A DNA stretch of 64,000 nt from Desulfomonile tiedjei (GCA_016212925.1 JACRDF010000003.1:343006-407005); one strand, 5' to 3'. Shown: positions 1-10,773, counted from the first letter of the stretch. The notes: generated from the sequence alone by a model not told the origin. Numbers and translations: made by a program.

Positions 1-1
1 A

Positions 2-928
2 GACGGATCCATGGGGTTCGACTGCGAAACCTGTGCGGTAATCGTCACTCTGGACAAGCAGTCCCCTGACATTGCTATGGGCGTGACAGAGGGGGAAGGG
101 TTGTTCAAAGAACAAGGCGCCGGCGACCAAGGGCTCATGTTCGGTTTCGCCTGCGACGAAACGCCCGAACTGATGCCTATGGCCATTCAGTACGCTCATC
201 AGCTGACCCAACGGCTCACGGACGCCCGAAAGAGCGGGACGCTGCCCTTCTTGAGACCCGATGGCAAGTCTCAGGTAACTGTGAAATACGAAAACGGGGC
301 GCCGAAAAAAGTGGACACGGTAGTGGTTGCTGCCCAGCACGCCCCGGATGTGACTTACGAACAGCTCAAGGAAGCAATCATAGAATTGGTTATCAGAAAG
401 GCCATCCCCGCGAAACACCTGGACGAAAGTACGCGCTTTCTCATAAACACCACCGGCAGGTTTGTCGTTGGTGGTCCCCTGGGGGACTGCGGACTTACCG
501 GCCGAAAGATAATCGTGGACACATACGGCGGTTACGGGGCTCATGGTGGCGGAGCCTTCTCAGGCAAAGATCCCAGCAAAGTGGATCGTTCCGCTTCGTA
601 CATGGCGCGACATGTTGCCAAGAACATTGTCGCAGCGGGAGTAGCTTCCAAATGCCTGCTCCAGGTGGCCTATGCCATCGGATACCCGGAACCGGTTTCC
701 CTCATGGTCAACACCTACGGCACAGGAAAGATAGATGAACAGAAGATAGCCGATATCGTCCAAAAGGTTTTCAGCTTTAAACCGGCGTCCATTATCGAGT
801 ATCTCAATCTGCTCAGGCCCATTTATCACAAGACCTCGGCTAACGGCCATTTCGGTCGGGAAGATCCAGATTTTACATGGGAAAGCACCCATCGAGCAGA
901 GGAGATCAAAAGCCTCGCCGGACTCTGA
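2..928 (+). CDS. metK: S-adenosylmethionine synthetase, 5' end cut by window edge
   Basis: Makes S-adenosylmethionine from methionine and ATP in the cytoplasm. The reading frame is already open at the first bases, and the visible 305+ residues lack roughly the first 80 of a family usually near 385-400 residues, so the ATG at 11 is internal rather than the start. Family signatures are clear: [10 protein letters not shown] in the central domain and [16 protein letters not shown] (about residues 179-194 counted from the ATG at 11) in the C-terminal part. ahcY follows 77 bases downstream on the same strand, which fits a SAM-recycling operon. The 3' end is normal. Confidence 0.97.
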   Translation, partial: DGSMGFDCETCAVIVTLDKQSPDIAMGVTEGEGLFKEQGAGDQGLMFGFACDETPELMPMAIQYAHQLTQRLTDARKSGTLPFLRPDGKSQVTVKYENGAPKKVDTVVVAAQHAPDVTYEQLKEAIIELVIRKAIPAKHLDESTRFLINTTGRFVVGGPLGDCGLTGRKIIVDTYGGYGAHGGGAFSGKDPSKVDRSASYMARHVAKNIVAAGVASKCLLQVAYAIGYPEPVSLMVNTYGTGKIDEQKIADIVQKVFSFKPASIIEYLNLLRPIYHKTSANGHFGREDPDFTWESTHRAEEIKSLAGL

Positions 929-948
929 AAATCTGTCAGCGCAAATGA

Positions 949-2259
<1,311 letters not shown>

Positions 2260-2304
2260 CAGGCGCTGCGGCGTCTAAAGAAATGACGCTTTATTCACGG
2301 AACC

Positions 2305-2342
2305 CACGGGGAAACTTTTCTGTGTGAACAAGTTTCCCCGTG
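2305..2342 (+). terminator. Hairpin terminator after ahcY
   Basis: CACGGGGAAACTT (2305-2317) pairs perfectly with AAGTTTCCCCGTG (2330-2342) around a 12-base loop. No strong T-run follows, so this is a terminator-like hairpin rather than a textbook one. The same GGGGAAACTT core recurs in the hairpin at 39020-39057. The rest of the 307-base gap to the next gene shows no other feature I can support. Confidence 0.6.
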
Positions 2343-2578
2343 ATTTACTCGTTCAAATTCAAGCCGGGATTCACCCTGCCGCTGGACAGCCGCTCAAGGG
2401 TGTTATACTGTTTAGAGACAGCCTCTGCCCACGTCCGGCTTAGTCCAAAACAATCGCAGACTTAGAAGAAATTTGTTGCGGGGCGGTGAGGTTCAGGATA
2501 AACCAGGGCCGGTTCGGATTCTCCCGGACAAGCGTTTGCCCGGGAGTGGGTGGGAACTGAGGCGGATTGAGAAAGCCG

Positions 2579-3523
2579 ATGGATTCTTCCAGCCCTACTG
2601 GGGACACGACAGCTAAGCCCAAAATCCTTGTTGTGGACGACGATTCCATGGTCCGCGAAGTGGTCGTGGAATCGATTAAGGCAGCTGGGTTTGACGCGGA
2701 TGACTGCGATGACGGTGCGCACGCGCTGGAGATGAACACTCGAAGTCCCTACGACCTGATCGTGACGGACATGCGCCTTCCCGGCCTCGATGGCCTTTCC
2801 CTGATCAAGCAATTGAAACTCGTCAAGAGTGACACAGATGTGATTGTCATGACCGGGTACGGGTCTATTGAAAACGCGGTTGAATGTATGAAGGTAGGCG
2901 CTCTGGAGTACCTTATCAAGCCTTTCACGGTGGACCAGATCCAGTTGGCCGTGAGGAAGGCCGTTGAACACAGAGAGTTGCGAAGGCGAGCGCAGGAAAG
3001 GGAATTCTACAAGGAGCTTTCTTATGTTGATTCCCTTACGGGCATTCACAATCGTCGCTATTTCGATGAGGCCCTGGTAGCGGAAGTCATAAAGGCGAAA
3101 CGCTTCGGCACAGGTCTTGTCCTGCTTCTGATCGATATAGACGATTTCAAAATCTATAATGACTGCAATGGCCACCAAAGAGGTGATGAAGCGCTGGCGA
3201 AAATGGGGGAGATTCTCAAAGCCGCCTGCCGTGGGTATGACATAGTTACCAGGTATGGCGGGGAGGAATTTGCCATCCTATTCCCAGGAGCCACGACGAA
3301 AAACGCCTATGAGCTGGCAAGCCGAATCGTGAATGAAGTGAGACAAACCCACTTTGAAGGGCAGCATCGGCTCCCTTCCGGAACATTGACCATCTCCATG
3401 GGGGTGGCATGCTACCCGGAAGATGCGACGGACGCTATCGATCTCGTCAGTCGTGCAGACGAAGCATTATATGAGGCAAAGAACAGAGGGAAGAATAGAA
3501 TCACAATGCGGGGAAGCATGTGA
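2579..3523 (+). CDS. Receiver-GGDEF response regulator (diguanylate cyclase)
   Basis: Two-domain signalling protein predicted to make cyclic di-GMP when phosphorylated. Residues about 14-130 form a receiver domain with the acidic cluster DDD (20-22), phospho-acceptor Asp64 in VTDMRLPG and the Lys of YLIKP. Residues about 145-312 form a GGDEF domain with an intact GGEEF active site. An RGYD inhibitory I-site lies exactly five residues before GGEEF, so product feedback is expected. The ATG at 2579 is used here; an in-frame TTG at 2567 with GAGG four bases upstream is a possible alternative. The PilZ protein at 46958 is a potential effector. The partner kinase is unknown, but the symporter-kinase operon lies next door in the opposite direction. 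Confidence 0.93.
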   Translation: MDSSSPTGDTTAKPKILVVDDDSMVREVVVESIKAAGFDADDCDDGAHALEMNTRSPYDLIVTDMRLPGLDGLSLIKQLKLVKSDTDVIVMTGYGSIENAVECMKVGALEYLIKPFTVDQIQLAVRKAVEHRELRRRAQEREFYKELSYVDSLTGIHNRRYFDEALVAEVIKAKRFGTGLVLLLIDIDDFKIYNDCNGHQRGDEALAKMGEILKAACRGYDIVTRYGGEEFAILFPGATTKNAYELASRIVNEVRQTHFEGQHRLPSGTLTISMGVACYPEDATDAIDLVSRADEALYEAKNRGKNRITMRGSM

Positions 3524-3608
3524 CACTAGATTCGTGCCGCGGAGCAGGCGGCATGGTCGCGTGATACCTTCTTATACCGGGCCCAAGGCCTGTGAACGCG
3601 CAGGTTGG

Positions 3609-4142
3609 TCAGGGTCGGACGTTCTGATCGATTATTTTTCTGAGCCGTTCCACTATTTCTTCTAATTCCTTGTTCCTCTGGCGCAACTCGTCCTCACCCT
3701 TTCTTTTTTCTTCCTTAAGGCGAATAGTTTCGAACGCCAGGTCAACCAGTTCGATCAGTTCCTCCGGGCGCACGGGTTTTTGCAGGTAATAAAACGCACC
3801 TTTCTCCAGCGCTTGCACCGCGGAATCGACGTCTGCGTACGCGGTCATCAATATGCAAACGCACTCGGGTTTTATGCTTTTCAGATCCGACAGGAGCCCC
3901 GTACCCGATCCGTCCGGCAGTTTCAGGTCCACGAGGGCCAGCCAGGGGGAGCGCTCTCGCGCCACTCTTGAAGCCTCAGTCTTTGAGGTGGCTGTGAAGA
4001 CCTCGTAGCCTTCTCCCTCCAGGATATCCTTCAGATTGTCGCAAAGGCCTACGTCATCGTCCACCACGAGGATGGACCGAATCCTTTCATCCGGTTGTTG
4101 CCTGGTTCGGAAAATTTTTCGGAAGATGTTCTTGGCGTTCAT
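3609..4142 (-). CDS. Single-receiver response regulator with C-terminal coiled coil
   Basis: A receiver domain (about residues 23-140) with acidic cluster DDD (28-30), phospho-acceptor Asp72 in LVDLKLPDG, and the Lys of YLQKP, followed by a charged helix (about 140-177, rich in E, K and R) likely to form a coiled coil. There is no DNA-binding or enzymatic output domain, so it probably signals through protein contacts or phosphotransfer. The ATG at 4142 has GGAG nine bases upstream and leaves a 26-base gap to the preceding gene; the longer frame starting at 4190 would overlap it. Last gene of the operon running leftward from 7970. Confidence 0.9.
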   Translation of the reverse strand: MNAKNIFRKIFRTRQQPDERIRSILVVDDDVGLCDNLKDILEGEGYEVFTATSKTEASRVARERSPWLALVDLKLPDGSGTGLLSDLKSIKPECVCILMTAYADVDSAVQALEKGAFYYLQKPVRPEELIELVDLAFETIRLKEEKRKGEDELRQRNKELEEIVERLRKIIDQNVRP

Positions 4143-4168
4143 GTGGCCTGACTCCAGATCTAATCGCT

Positions 4169-4912
4169 TCAAAGACGTTTTGCGGCACAAATACTGCCCA
4201 CGAGGTCAAGCAACTGTGTTTCATCCAAAGGTTTGGTAAGACTTATCAATCCATGCTGCTTCTTCAGCTCTTGCTGAACCGACGCGTCGACGTCTAATGC
4301 GGAATCCATGATAATCGTGGCCAGCATGGCCGGTTGCCTGGTGGAAACGAGGCGATGTAACTCCAGTCCGTTGACGAACGGCAATCCCATTTCCAACAGC
4401 ATGATGTCGAACGACTGGCCCTCGGCTAATCTCATGGCTTCCCGACCGTCGTGAGCTATACGAACGTGATGGCCGGCTGAGCCAAGAACTCCGCCCAGAC
4501 GTGTACACAATTCTTTGTCATGGTCAGCCAGCAAAATCAACCCGCTTTTCACGTCGTGTTGCGAACTCTCGATCGTGCGCATCAAAACATCCATCTCGAA
4601 CGGTTTATTCAAGACCGCGTAAGCACCTTCCTCGAGGGCCTGACGTATCAGCCCGTTCACAATGTATGCAGTGCACATGATCACCCTGATGCCCGGGCTC
4701 CGCTTCTTGAGTTCGATCAAGCTTTCCACTCCGTTCAAGCCGGGCATTTTTATGTCCATGAGCACAACATCGAAAGCTTGTTTCTCCACTTTTCGAATCG
4801 CTTCTTCGCCGCTCGAGGCTGTCACCACTTGGAAGCCTTCGTCCTCCAGGACGTCCTTGGTGCTGTCGAGAAAGTCTTCGTTGTCATCCACCAGAAGGAT
4901 TCGTGGCTTCAC
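4169..4912 (-). CDS. Tandem two-receiver response regulator, second receiver degenerate
   Basis: About 247 residues consisting only of two receiver domains. The first (about 1-118) is canonical: Asp9-Asp10, phospho-acceptor Asp53 in VLMDIKMPG, Lys103 in LNKPF. The second (about 123-245) is altered: the acidic pair reads Asp130-His131, and the acceptor position is Glu174 in LLEMGLP. Glu there cannot be phosphorylated like Asp and may mimic the active state. The GTG at 4912 has AAAGGAG five bases upstream and gives the classic start MKPRILLVDD; the longer frame from GTG 4972 overlaps the kinase gene and lacks a good ribosome site. It lies 22 bases after the symporter-kinase gene, its likely phosphodonor. 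Confidence 0.88.
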   Translation of the reverse strand: MKPRILLVDDNEDFLDSTKDVLEDEGFQVVTASSGEEAIRKVEKQAFDVVLMDIKMPGLNGVESLIELKKRSPGIRVIMCTAYIVNGLIRQALEEGAYAVLNKPFEMDVLMRTIESSQHDVKSGLILLADHDKELCTRLGGVLGSAGHHVRIAHDGREAMRLAEGQSFDIMLLEMGLPFVNGLELHRLVSTRQPAMLATIIMDSALDVDASVQQELKKQHGLISLTKPLDETQLLDLVGSICAAKRL

Positions 4913-4934
4913 ACGGACTCCTTTGCCATTTGTA

Positions 4935-7727
4935 CTAGTTTTCCGCTGGTTTTTGTCCCGATCGCGGCTCACCTGGTATGACCACGGTGACCATCGTCCC
5001 GACGTTAGGCAAACTTCTCAGGGAGACTGATCCGGAATGTTCTTCGACGATTTTTCTGACTATGGCAAGGCCCAATCCCGTCCCTCGCGCGCGAGTCGTG
5101 AAAAGTGGCTCAAAAGCGCGGTCCGCGGTTTCGGAATCCATGCCGATGCCGTTGTCTTCCACTTCGATCCGGACCCCGTGGCCGGCAATAGAAGTGGTAA
5201 CGGTCACCTGCGGCCAATAGGCGCGCTTTTGTTCGGTCTCAGCGGCTTGTCGAGTGACCACAGCTTGAACAGCGTTCTCAACGAGATTCACCACCACGCG
5301 ACGCATCTTCTCCCGGTCAAAGTGCACCGGCGGAAGTATTGGAGAGAGTTTGCGCAATAGCCTCATTCCGTCCGGCGGAGTCATCTGATCCAATATCTCT
5401 TCAAGCCAAGGATTGATTTCTCCATGCGCGACAGTGGACCGTCTTCCCCTGGTGTATTCCAGCAGTTCCCCTATGATGGCGTCGCATAGCCCTACCTGCT
5501 GCTCGATTCGCTCAAGATGCTTCTTGACCTTGTCCTCTGAATTACCGAACTTCCGCGCCAGGTAGTAACCGGAAGAACGGATCACTCCCAGGGGATTGCG
5601 CAATTCATGGCTTACTATTGCTGTGAGTTGCCCAAGGACGGAGAGCTTCTCGCGTTTGATCAGTTCAGCTTGCGCGGCCTGAAGGTCCCGGGTGCGCTCT
5701 TTGACTTTCTCCTCCAATTCGGCCGCGTGCTGGGTGAGCAAGGCTTCTCGTTCCTGATAGTAGTCTATTTTTCGCTCCAATTCCCCGGGGGTCACCCTCA
5801 AGCTTGCGAGGATCTCTGCGAACACTTCCGAGAGTTCCCTTGCTTCGTTGGCGGTAAAGATCTTGGCCTCTCTGAGTGCCTTGTGGGCCGCAGCGGCCCC
5901 TATGGAACCCGCCAGGGATTTTTCCACCTCACTATGAAGACCGGCCAGTTCCACAATCGAAATCCGGCTCGTTCCTTTGATCCCCGCGGCCTGAAGACAT
6001 TTTTCCGTCATTGAAGCCGCTTCCGTTTCGCCAAAGTATTGGCCGAGCAGCCTGGCTATCAACTTGCTTTTGTCTTCCGCATCAATGTACGACTCTCGGT
6101 GGCTGGAACGACTCAGAGCCGCGCTCGTGGTGAGCGCGCCCACAAAATCCTCAGCGACGCTTTGTTCTTCCTCGCTCTGCTTGAAGTAGAGAGACCCCAG
6201 GACATAGAGGCCGATATTGAAGAACATAGACCAAAACACCGCCTGCGAGAGGTTATCCAGAGGCAAAACACCAAAGAGTTGTTCCGGGCTCAGAAGCCCT
6301 ATGCCCCAGGGACCATTGCGTAACAGACCGTCAGATATCCAGCCGCTTCTCACAAATGCCGGCAGCAACAAGGTATAAAACCATATGACGAACCCCGCGC
6401 TCAAACCCATCAACGCGCCTGCCTTGTTGCCTCGGCGCCAGAAAATCCCTCCCAAAATTACAGGAGCAAACTGAAGAGAAGCCGCGAACGCGATCATGCC
6501 GATGTTGACCAGCATGTAGGATTCGCCGACTTGTCGTTCAAACCAGTACCCGATAACAATTATTCCCGCGACGGAGACCCACCGGCATTTCAGCAGGTGC
6601 CGCCTAAGGAAGCCCAGCCATTTGATCCACCCTACGATCGGCAACAACAAGTGGTTGGTTATCATGGTCGATACGGTGATGGAGCTGATCATAATCATTC
6701 CTGTGGCTGCGGAAGCACCACCGATGAAAACCGAAACGGACAGCCATTTTTGGCCTGCATGCAACGGCAGATCCAGAACAAAGGTGTCGGCCTCGGTTGC
6801 CGGATACCCCTGGAGCAGCCCCCCCATGGCAATGGGAAACACGAAGATGTTGATCAAAAGCATGTACAGGGGGAAAAGCCACATTGCCGTGCGAATGTGG
6901 TTTTCGTCGAAGTTTTCCACCACGCCCACATGGAATTGCCGGGGTAGAAATATGATCGCGGACATGGATAGTATCAAATAAGTGGCCCACGTGACCGGAG
7001 AGGCGTGGTCAGTTGACCAGATCTTCACCTGAGCGGTTGGAACGCTCTCGGATAGCCTCCCGAAAATGTCACCGAAGCCGTCGAACATGAAATACGTGAC
7101 GAAAATGCCTGCCGCGAGAAAAGCCACCAGCTTCACCACGCATTCCACCGCCACCGCCATGATGAGGCCCGGGTGCCTCTCGGTGGGGTCCAGCCGCCTG
7201 ATGCCCAGGATAATGGTAAACACGATCATTAGGGCCACTACCACAGGGCCCAGATGCATTCCGATCCATGAAGTCGTTTCCGGAGAGGTAATGATGGCAA
7301 ACGTGGAGATGACGGCTTTGAACTGGAGTGCGATGTACGGCATCGTGCCGACGAGAGCTATCACAGTGGCAAGCGCGGCCACAGTCTCCGATTTGTTGTA
7401 ACGGGCTGAAATAAAATCCGCGATGCTCGTTATGTGATGCACGGTCTTGATCCGGACGAGTTTGCGCAAGACGGTCCACCAAAGGACAATGGCAATAGTG
7501 GGACCGAGATATATGGGCAGAAAGAGCAGTCCCGACGTTGCAGCCTTACCGACACTGCCATAGTACGTCCACGCGGTGCAGTAGACCGCCAGCGATAGGC
7601 TGTAGACAAGGGAATTGTTGACGAGACTCCTTCCGGCCGCTGACCTCCGTTCCACCCATAGCGCGGTAAGGAAGAGCAACATCATGTAAAGGCAAAACAC
7701 TGTGATGACAGTCAAGGAGTCAAGCAT
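4935..7727 (-). CDS. Sodium/solute symporter-histidine kinase fusion (CbrA-like)
   Basis: A 930-residue inner-membrane sensor. Residues about 1-510 carry a dozen or more hydrophobic segments with the sodium:solute symporter family look (the TAWTYYGS region near the start, GGASAATGMIM in the middle). A linker and a coiled coil (about 640-690) follow, then a histidine kinase: His707 in SHELRNPLG, N-box NLVENAVQA, and ATP-lid motifs DNGIGM and GTGLGLAIV. This layout matches CbrA-type kinases, where transport or ligand occupancy is thought to set kinase output; the ligand is unknown here. ATG 7727 is preceded by GAGG. It lies between a small membrane protein gene (9-base gap) and the two response regulators. 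Confidence 0.93.
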   Translation of the reverse strand: MLDSLTVITVFCLYMMLLFLTALWVERRSAAGRSLVNNSLVYSLSLAVYCTAWTYYGSVGKAATSGLLFLPIYLGPTIAIVLWWTVLRKLVRIKTVHHITSIADFISARYNKSETVAALATVIALVGTMPYIALQFKAVISTFAIITSPETTSWIGMHLGPVVVALMIVFTIILGIRRLDPTERHPGLIMAVAVECVVKLVAFLAAGIFVTYFMFDGFGDIFGRLSESVPTAQVKIWSTDHASPVTWATYLILSMSAIIFLPRQFHVGVVENFDENHIRTAMWLFPLYMLLINIFVFPIAMGGLLQGYPATEADTFVLDLPLHAGQKWLSVSVFIGGASAATGMIMISSITVSTMITNHLLLPIVGWIKWLGFLRRHLLKCRWVSVAGIIVIGYWFERQVGESYMLVNIGMIAFAASLQFAPVILGGIFWRRGNKAGALMGLSAGFVIWFYTLLLPAFVRSGWISDGLLRNGPWGIGLLSPEQLFGVLPLDNLSQAVFWSMFFNIGLYVLGSLYFKQSEEEQSVAEDFVGALTTSAALSRSSHRESYIDAEDKSKLIARLLGQYFGETEAASMTEKCLQAAGIKGTSRISIVELAGLHSEVEKSLAGSIGAAAAHKALREAKIFTANEARELSEVFAEILASLRVTPGELERKIDYYQEREALLTQHAAELEEKVKERTRDLQAAQAELIKREKLSVLGQLTAIVSHELRNPLGVIRSSGYYLARKFGNSEDKVKKHLERIEQQVGLCDAIIGELLEYTRGRRSTVAHGEINPWLEEILDQMTPPDGMRLLRKLSPILPPVHFDREKMRRVVVNLVENAVQAVVTRQAAETEQKRAYWPQVTVTTSIAGHGVRIEVEDNGIGMDSETADRAFEPLFTTRARGTGLGLAIVRKIVEEHSGSVSLRSLPNVGTMVTVVIPGEPRSGQKPAEN

Positions 7728-7736
7728 GGGAATCCT

Positions 7737-7970
7737 CTATTTGCTCCCACTCTCGGTGTCATCAGATCCGTTCCCCGCGTCAAGGCTTCTGCTTACCAAA
7801 AACAGGAGGAGGACAATCGCGGCCCAGGCCAAGAAAAGATACACGAACATCGTTTGCAGCCGATTTACATCCGAAAAGGAGACTAGCGGCCAACTAAGCA
7901 GAACCAGACTGCCGCAGAACAGCAACGCGTGAAACTCTCTCTGGCGGAACAGAATTCTGAGCCTTTCCAT
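7737..7970 (-). CDS. Small two-helix membrane protein upstream of symporter-kinase
   Basis: 77 residues with two predicted membrane helices (about 15-31 and 41-59) and an acidic, Ser-rich tail (DAGNGSDDTESGSK). AGGAGG lies seven bases before the ATG, and the stop is nine bases before the symporter-kinase start, so co-translation is likely. I do not recognise the family. By position it resembles the small subunits that accompany some sodium/solute symporters, but the sequence does not obviously match them. A role in assembly or gating of the sensor is inference. Confidence 0.75.
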   Translation of the reverse strand: MERLRILFRQREFHALLFCGSLVLLSWPLVSFSDVNRLQTMFVYLFLAWAAIVLLLFLVSRSLDAGNGSDDTESGSK

Positions 7971-8339
7971 ATGCTTACCTCCTGGGCCGATAGGACATGC
8001 ATTGGAACGAGGCTTCCGCCTCCGGCAACAGACTTCAAAGTTATCCCCGGAGGAGGTTTCCGGACACTTTTTACGTTGCCTCAGGCGGCGGTCGTCTTTT
8101 GGTCTATTCTCAGCTTCCTATGCGGCCTAGAGTGCAGACTACGTCGTTCAGGCCTATATAAAAGAACGAGAAAGTGGTGTCTTGGAGGGTAATAATTTTA
8201 TCTCGGACCCCTTACCACAAGGTTCGAGTCTTCGCTGTCATTATTGTAGAATTATGAACGGCCTGTCGTCAAGGCAAGAAAGCGCAATGGAGACACAACT
8301 GGTGGGGTGGCATTAAATCCACTGCAATCCTCGAAAGGA
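7971..8339. other. Intergenic region, 369 bases
   Basis: It should hold the promoter of the leftward signalling operon that begins at 7970. I see no clear promoter pair, repeat or RNA structure, and no open frame worth calling. Confidence 0.5.
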
Positions 8340-8798
8340 CTAAGGGCAATCCTTCAATGAAGATTCTTGCCGTGGCCGATTTTTTTTTGGCTCGGGTTTA
8401 GGAGTTCCATTAGTTGCCGGATTCTGCAGCTGTATTCTCAGGTTCTTCAATTCCTGGCGCAAGGCATTAATCTCTTTTGTGAGGTCTGTCACCGCTTTCT
8501 GGTCGATCGGCGGTTGCGTGGGAGGTGCGAGCCTCTTCGAAGCGGGCGTGGGGGAAGGGGTTATTTCAGGGACTATGTAAATATGTTTTTCAACACCTGC
8601 GGGCGTGGGGGTAGGGGTGGCCCTGGGCTTGTTGGTGTCCAACGACTGGATACGACGATCCTCCAACGCCTCCGGCCTTAGCTGGGCCAGGGCGTCCCCG
8701 GCAAAGAGACCTGAAAAGATGAACCACGCGCACACTACAAGTGTTGCGGCAATCAAGGGAACGAATCTCAATCGTCTGAGCTTGTTGAATCCGGCCAT
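8340..8798 (-). CDS. Exported or membrane-anchored Pro/Thr-rich coiled-coil protein
   Basis: About 152 residues: a basic N-terminus, one hydrophobic segment (about 12-35) ending in ADALAQ, which looks like a signal peptide with AxA-type cleavage, then a Pro-Thr-rich linker (PTPTPTP and PSPTP), a short coiled coil (about 100-122) and a basic C-terminus. The ATG at 8798 has GGAG nine bases upstream; the longer frame from 8846 adds 16 residues with no signal-like character. I do not recognise the family. Low-complexity linkers of this kind often span the cell wall. It lies downstream of the beta-barrel gene on the same strand. Confidence 0.7.
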   Translation of the reverse strand: MAGFNKLRRLRFVPLIAATLVVCAWFIFSGLFAGDALAQLRPEALEDRRIQSLDTNKPRATPTPTPAGVEKHIYIVPEITPSPTPASKRLAPPTQPPIDQKAVTDLTKEINALRQELKNLRIQLQNPATNGTPKPEPKKNRPRQESSLKDCP

Positions 8799-8932
8799 AA
8801 GCTGACACTCCCAGTAAAAAGACGAAGGTTCGGATTGAGTCAGCACCTAAAGATATTTTAGGTCAACAGTACGCAAGCCGCAAGTTTAGGAAATCGGCCA
8901 TTATGCCAAACAACCTCAAGAGGAAAAGCCGT

Positions 8933-10615
8933 CTAAAACGCCCCGTCAATCTGAAGGTTTACCGTAACGACCGGATCAATAGTTCGGTCCGGCTTAATGC
9001 CAAACATATTCGCGGAAGTAGGGACCTCCCAATTCGGCACAGACTTGTCAACACACCCGAAGTTGAACCATCTTCCCGGTTTCCAATAGTTTACCCCTAA
9101 TCCTATAGACCAGCGCGAAAGAAGCTCCCATGCGAAACCGACACCCATCTCCCATCCCAGGTTATCGTCGGGTGCGGCAGGTGAAGGGTCCGTGAAACTA
9201 CCGCGAACGGCATAATTCACCGCGCCGAATTTGGTTGGGTCAGTTTCCGGCCTAACGTATCCCCAGCCATAGTTGCCCGACACCCTCCGGGCGGTAAGAA
9301 CGCGAAACCATAGATCCAGATTTGCGGCCAAAGAGTAGTTGAGCTTGGCTGCAAACGTGGATGCGCCGGGAATATCGCTAAATCCGTTGACGCCCCCGGC
9401 GTAAGTGCCGGCCACTATGGCACTATGGTTGGAAAAAAAAGATGACCCGCTTTGTTCCCTTTCCTGGATAAAAGGTTGCCGGTCTATCAATATTCCGTGA
9501 CGTCGATCCGGCCCTGCCATACGAGAATATATCATGGAGAGGATCGCAGGCCCGCGGGCCGCGGTGATCTTGGTCCCCCAACGCCACGATTCGATGTACC
9601 TAGGTGCGAACAAGCTGCCGCTTCCATCCGTATTGTCAGGGATTCCCAAAAAGGTGCCATCGGCCGATCTCTGGAATCGAATGGTCCGATAATACCAGTC
9701 CAACTCCGAGGCTACACTAAGCCAGCCATTCCGCCACATGAAGTAAATCCACCCTTCACTTGTAGAGGTTTCTGAAGGCGGGAAGCTGTCACGTGCCTTG
9801 GGATTCTGGGGGGTTCGTCTTGCAATTTGCTGGGATTCCGGTCCTTCTCGGAAGCTCCAATAGATTGTTCCGGCTTGGAACTCGCAATATGTCGAGAAAT
9901 AAGTCATGTACGCCGTAAAATTCATGCTTCTGACGCTGTTAAGATCCGAGGGGTCCCAATATGCCGTGCTCCCTCTTCTCAACGGGTAAATGCCCAAACC
10001 CACAGTGAGATCCGGAGAACGCGTGGCACCCCAAGCCATTTGCCAGGCCCAGGATTCCCGCGGGCTGTCTTCAAATTCATAGTCTGTCGGCGGGCCGAAG
10101 ATGTTGGTTTCCAGGCCTATGAATTCTTCTGTCCTGGTTGCCCCAAACTGAAGATACAATCCGTAGCCGAATCGTCTCTTGCCATAGTAAATGAGCCCCC
10201 AGGGCGTGTCGGCGTCAATGGTCCACCACAACCAATTACCTGTGGAAATGGGGGTAAATAAGCGGGGCTGTGTCGCAACATCGTAAGGGCCGATCTGATA
10301 AGCCGCGCTTACACGGACCGCTTCAGTGAATTTGATTGTGGGCTTTATGATGGTAGTAAGAGTGGCTGTTGCGGCGCTAGCCCCGGAGAGGATTTTCTGC
10401 CCAAGCCATCCGTTTAGCGGAGCAAAATTACCGGTGGCGCTATTGTCTATATTAAACGGGCCAAAGAACCCATTATCCCCCAGCTGGGAAGCATAGTTAT
10501 AATCTAGGAATGTATCCGCTTTGTGCGAAAATCGAGTCTCCCACAGCCCCCCGCGGACGGCTCCCGGCAACAACAGGGTCGCGGCCAAAAGGAACCCGAT
10601 AAGCCTATGGCGCAT
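8933..10615 (-). CDS. Putative outer-membrane beta-barrel protein
   Basis: About 560 residues with a signal peptide (MRHRLIGFLLAATLLLPGAVRG), many alternating aromatic strands (WYYRTIRF, AWQMAWG, YMTYFSTYC) and a C-terminal Phe after a final amphipathic strand (VTVNLQIDGAF), the usual Bam recognition pattern. No catalytic motif is visible, so a porin-like or structural role is inferred. The ATG at 10615 with AGAGGGG upstream is preferred to the GTG at 10621. It appears to have its own promoter at about 10774-10803, giving a leader of roughly 155 bases. Confidence 0.8.
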   Translation of the reverse strand: MRHRLIGFLLAATLLLPGAVRGGLWETRFSHKADTFLDYNYASQLGDNGFFGPFNIDNSATGNFAPLNGWLGQKILSGASAATATLTTIIKPTIKFTEAVRVSAAYQIGPYDVATQPRLFTPISTGNWLWWTIDADTPWGLIYYGKRRFGYGLYLQFGATRTEEFIGLETNIFGPPTDYEFEDSPRESWAWQMAWGATRSPDLTVGLGIYPLRRGSTAYWDPSDLNSVRSMNFTAYMTYFSTYCEFQAGTIYWSFREGPESQQIARRTPQNPKARDSFPPSETSTSEGWIYFMWRNGWLSVASELDWYYRTIRFQRSADGTFLGIPDNTDGSGSLFAPRYIESWRWGTKITAARGPAILSMIYSRMAGPDRRHGILIDRQPFIQEREQSGSSFFSNHSAIVAGTYAGGVNGFSDIPGASTFAAKLNYSLAANLDLWFRVLTARRVSGNYGWGYVRPETDPTKFGAVNYAVRGSFTDPSPAAPDDNLGWEMGVGFAWELLSRWSIGLGVNYWKPGRWFNFGCVDKSVPNWEVPTSANMFGIKPDRTIDPVVTVNLQIDGAF

Positions 10616-10773
10616 ACCCACCCCTCTTTAAATTCAACCCAACCGAAATGATCTTAAGTCTGCACGGGCCCACGACGGATTCCACCGAGATCTACCGTTT
10701 GAAGGGGCAGTCAATGATCGGGATAAAAGGTTTCTAATTAGACGAGAAATGCGAGAGATTGAGCCATTTTCTA

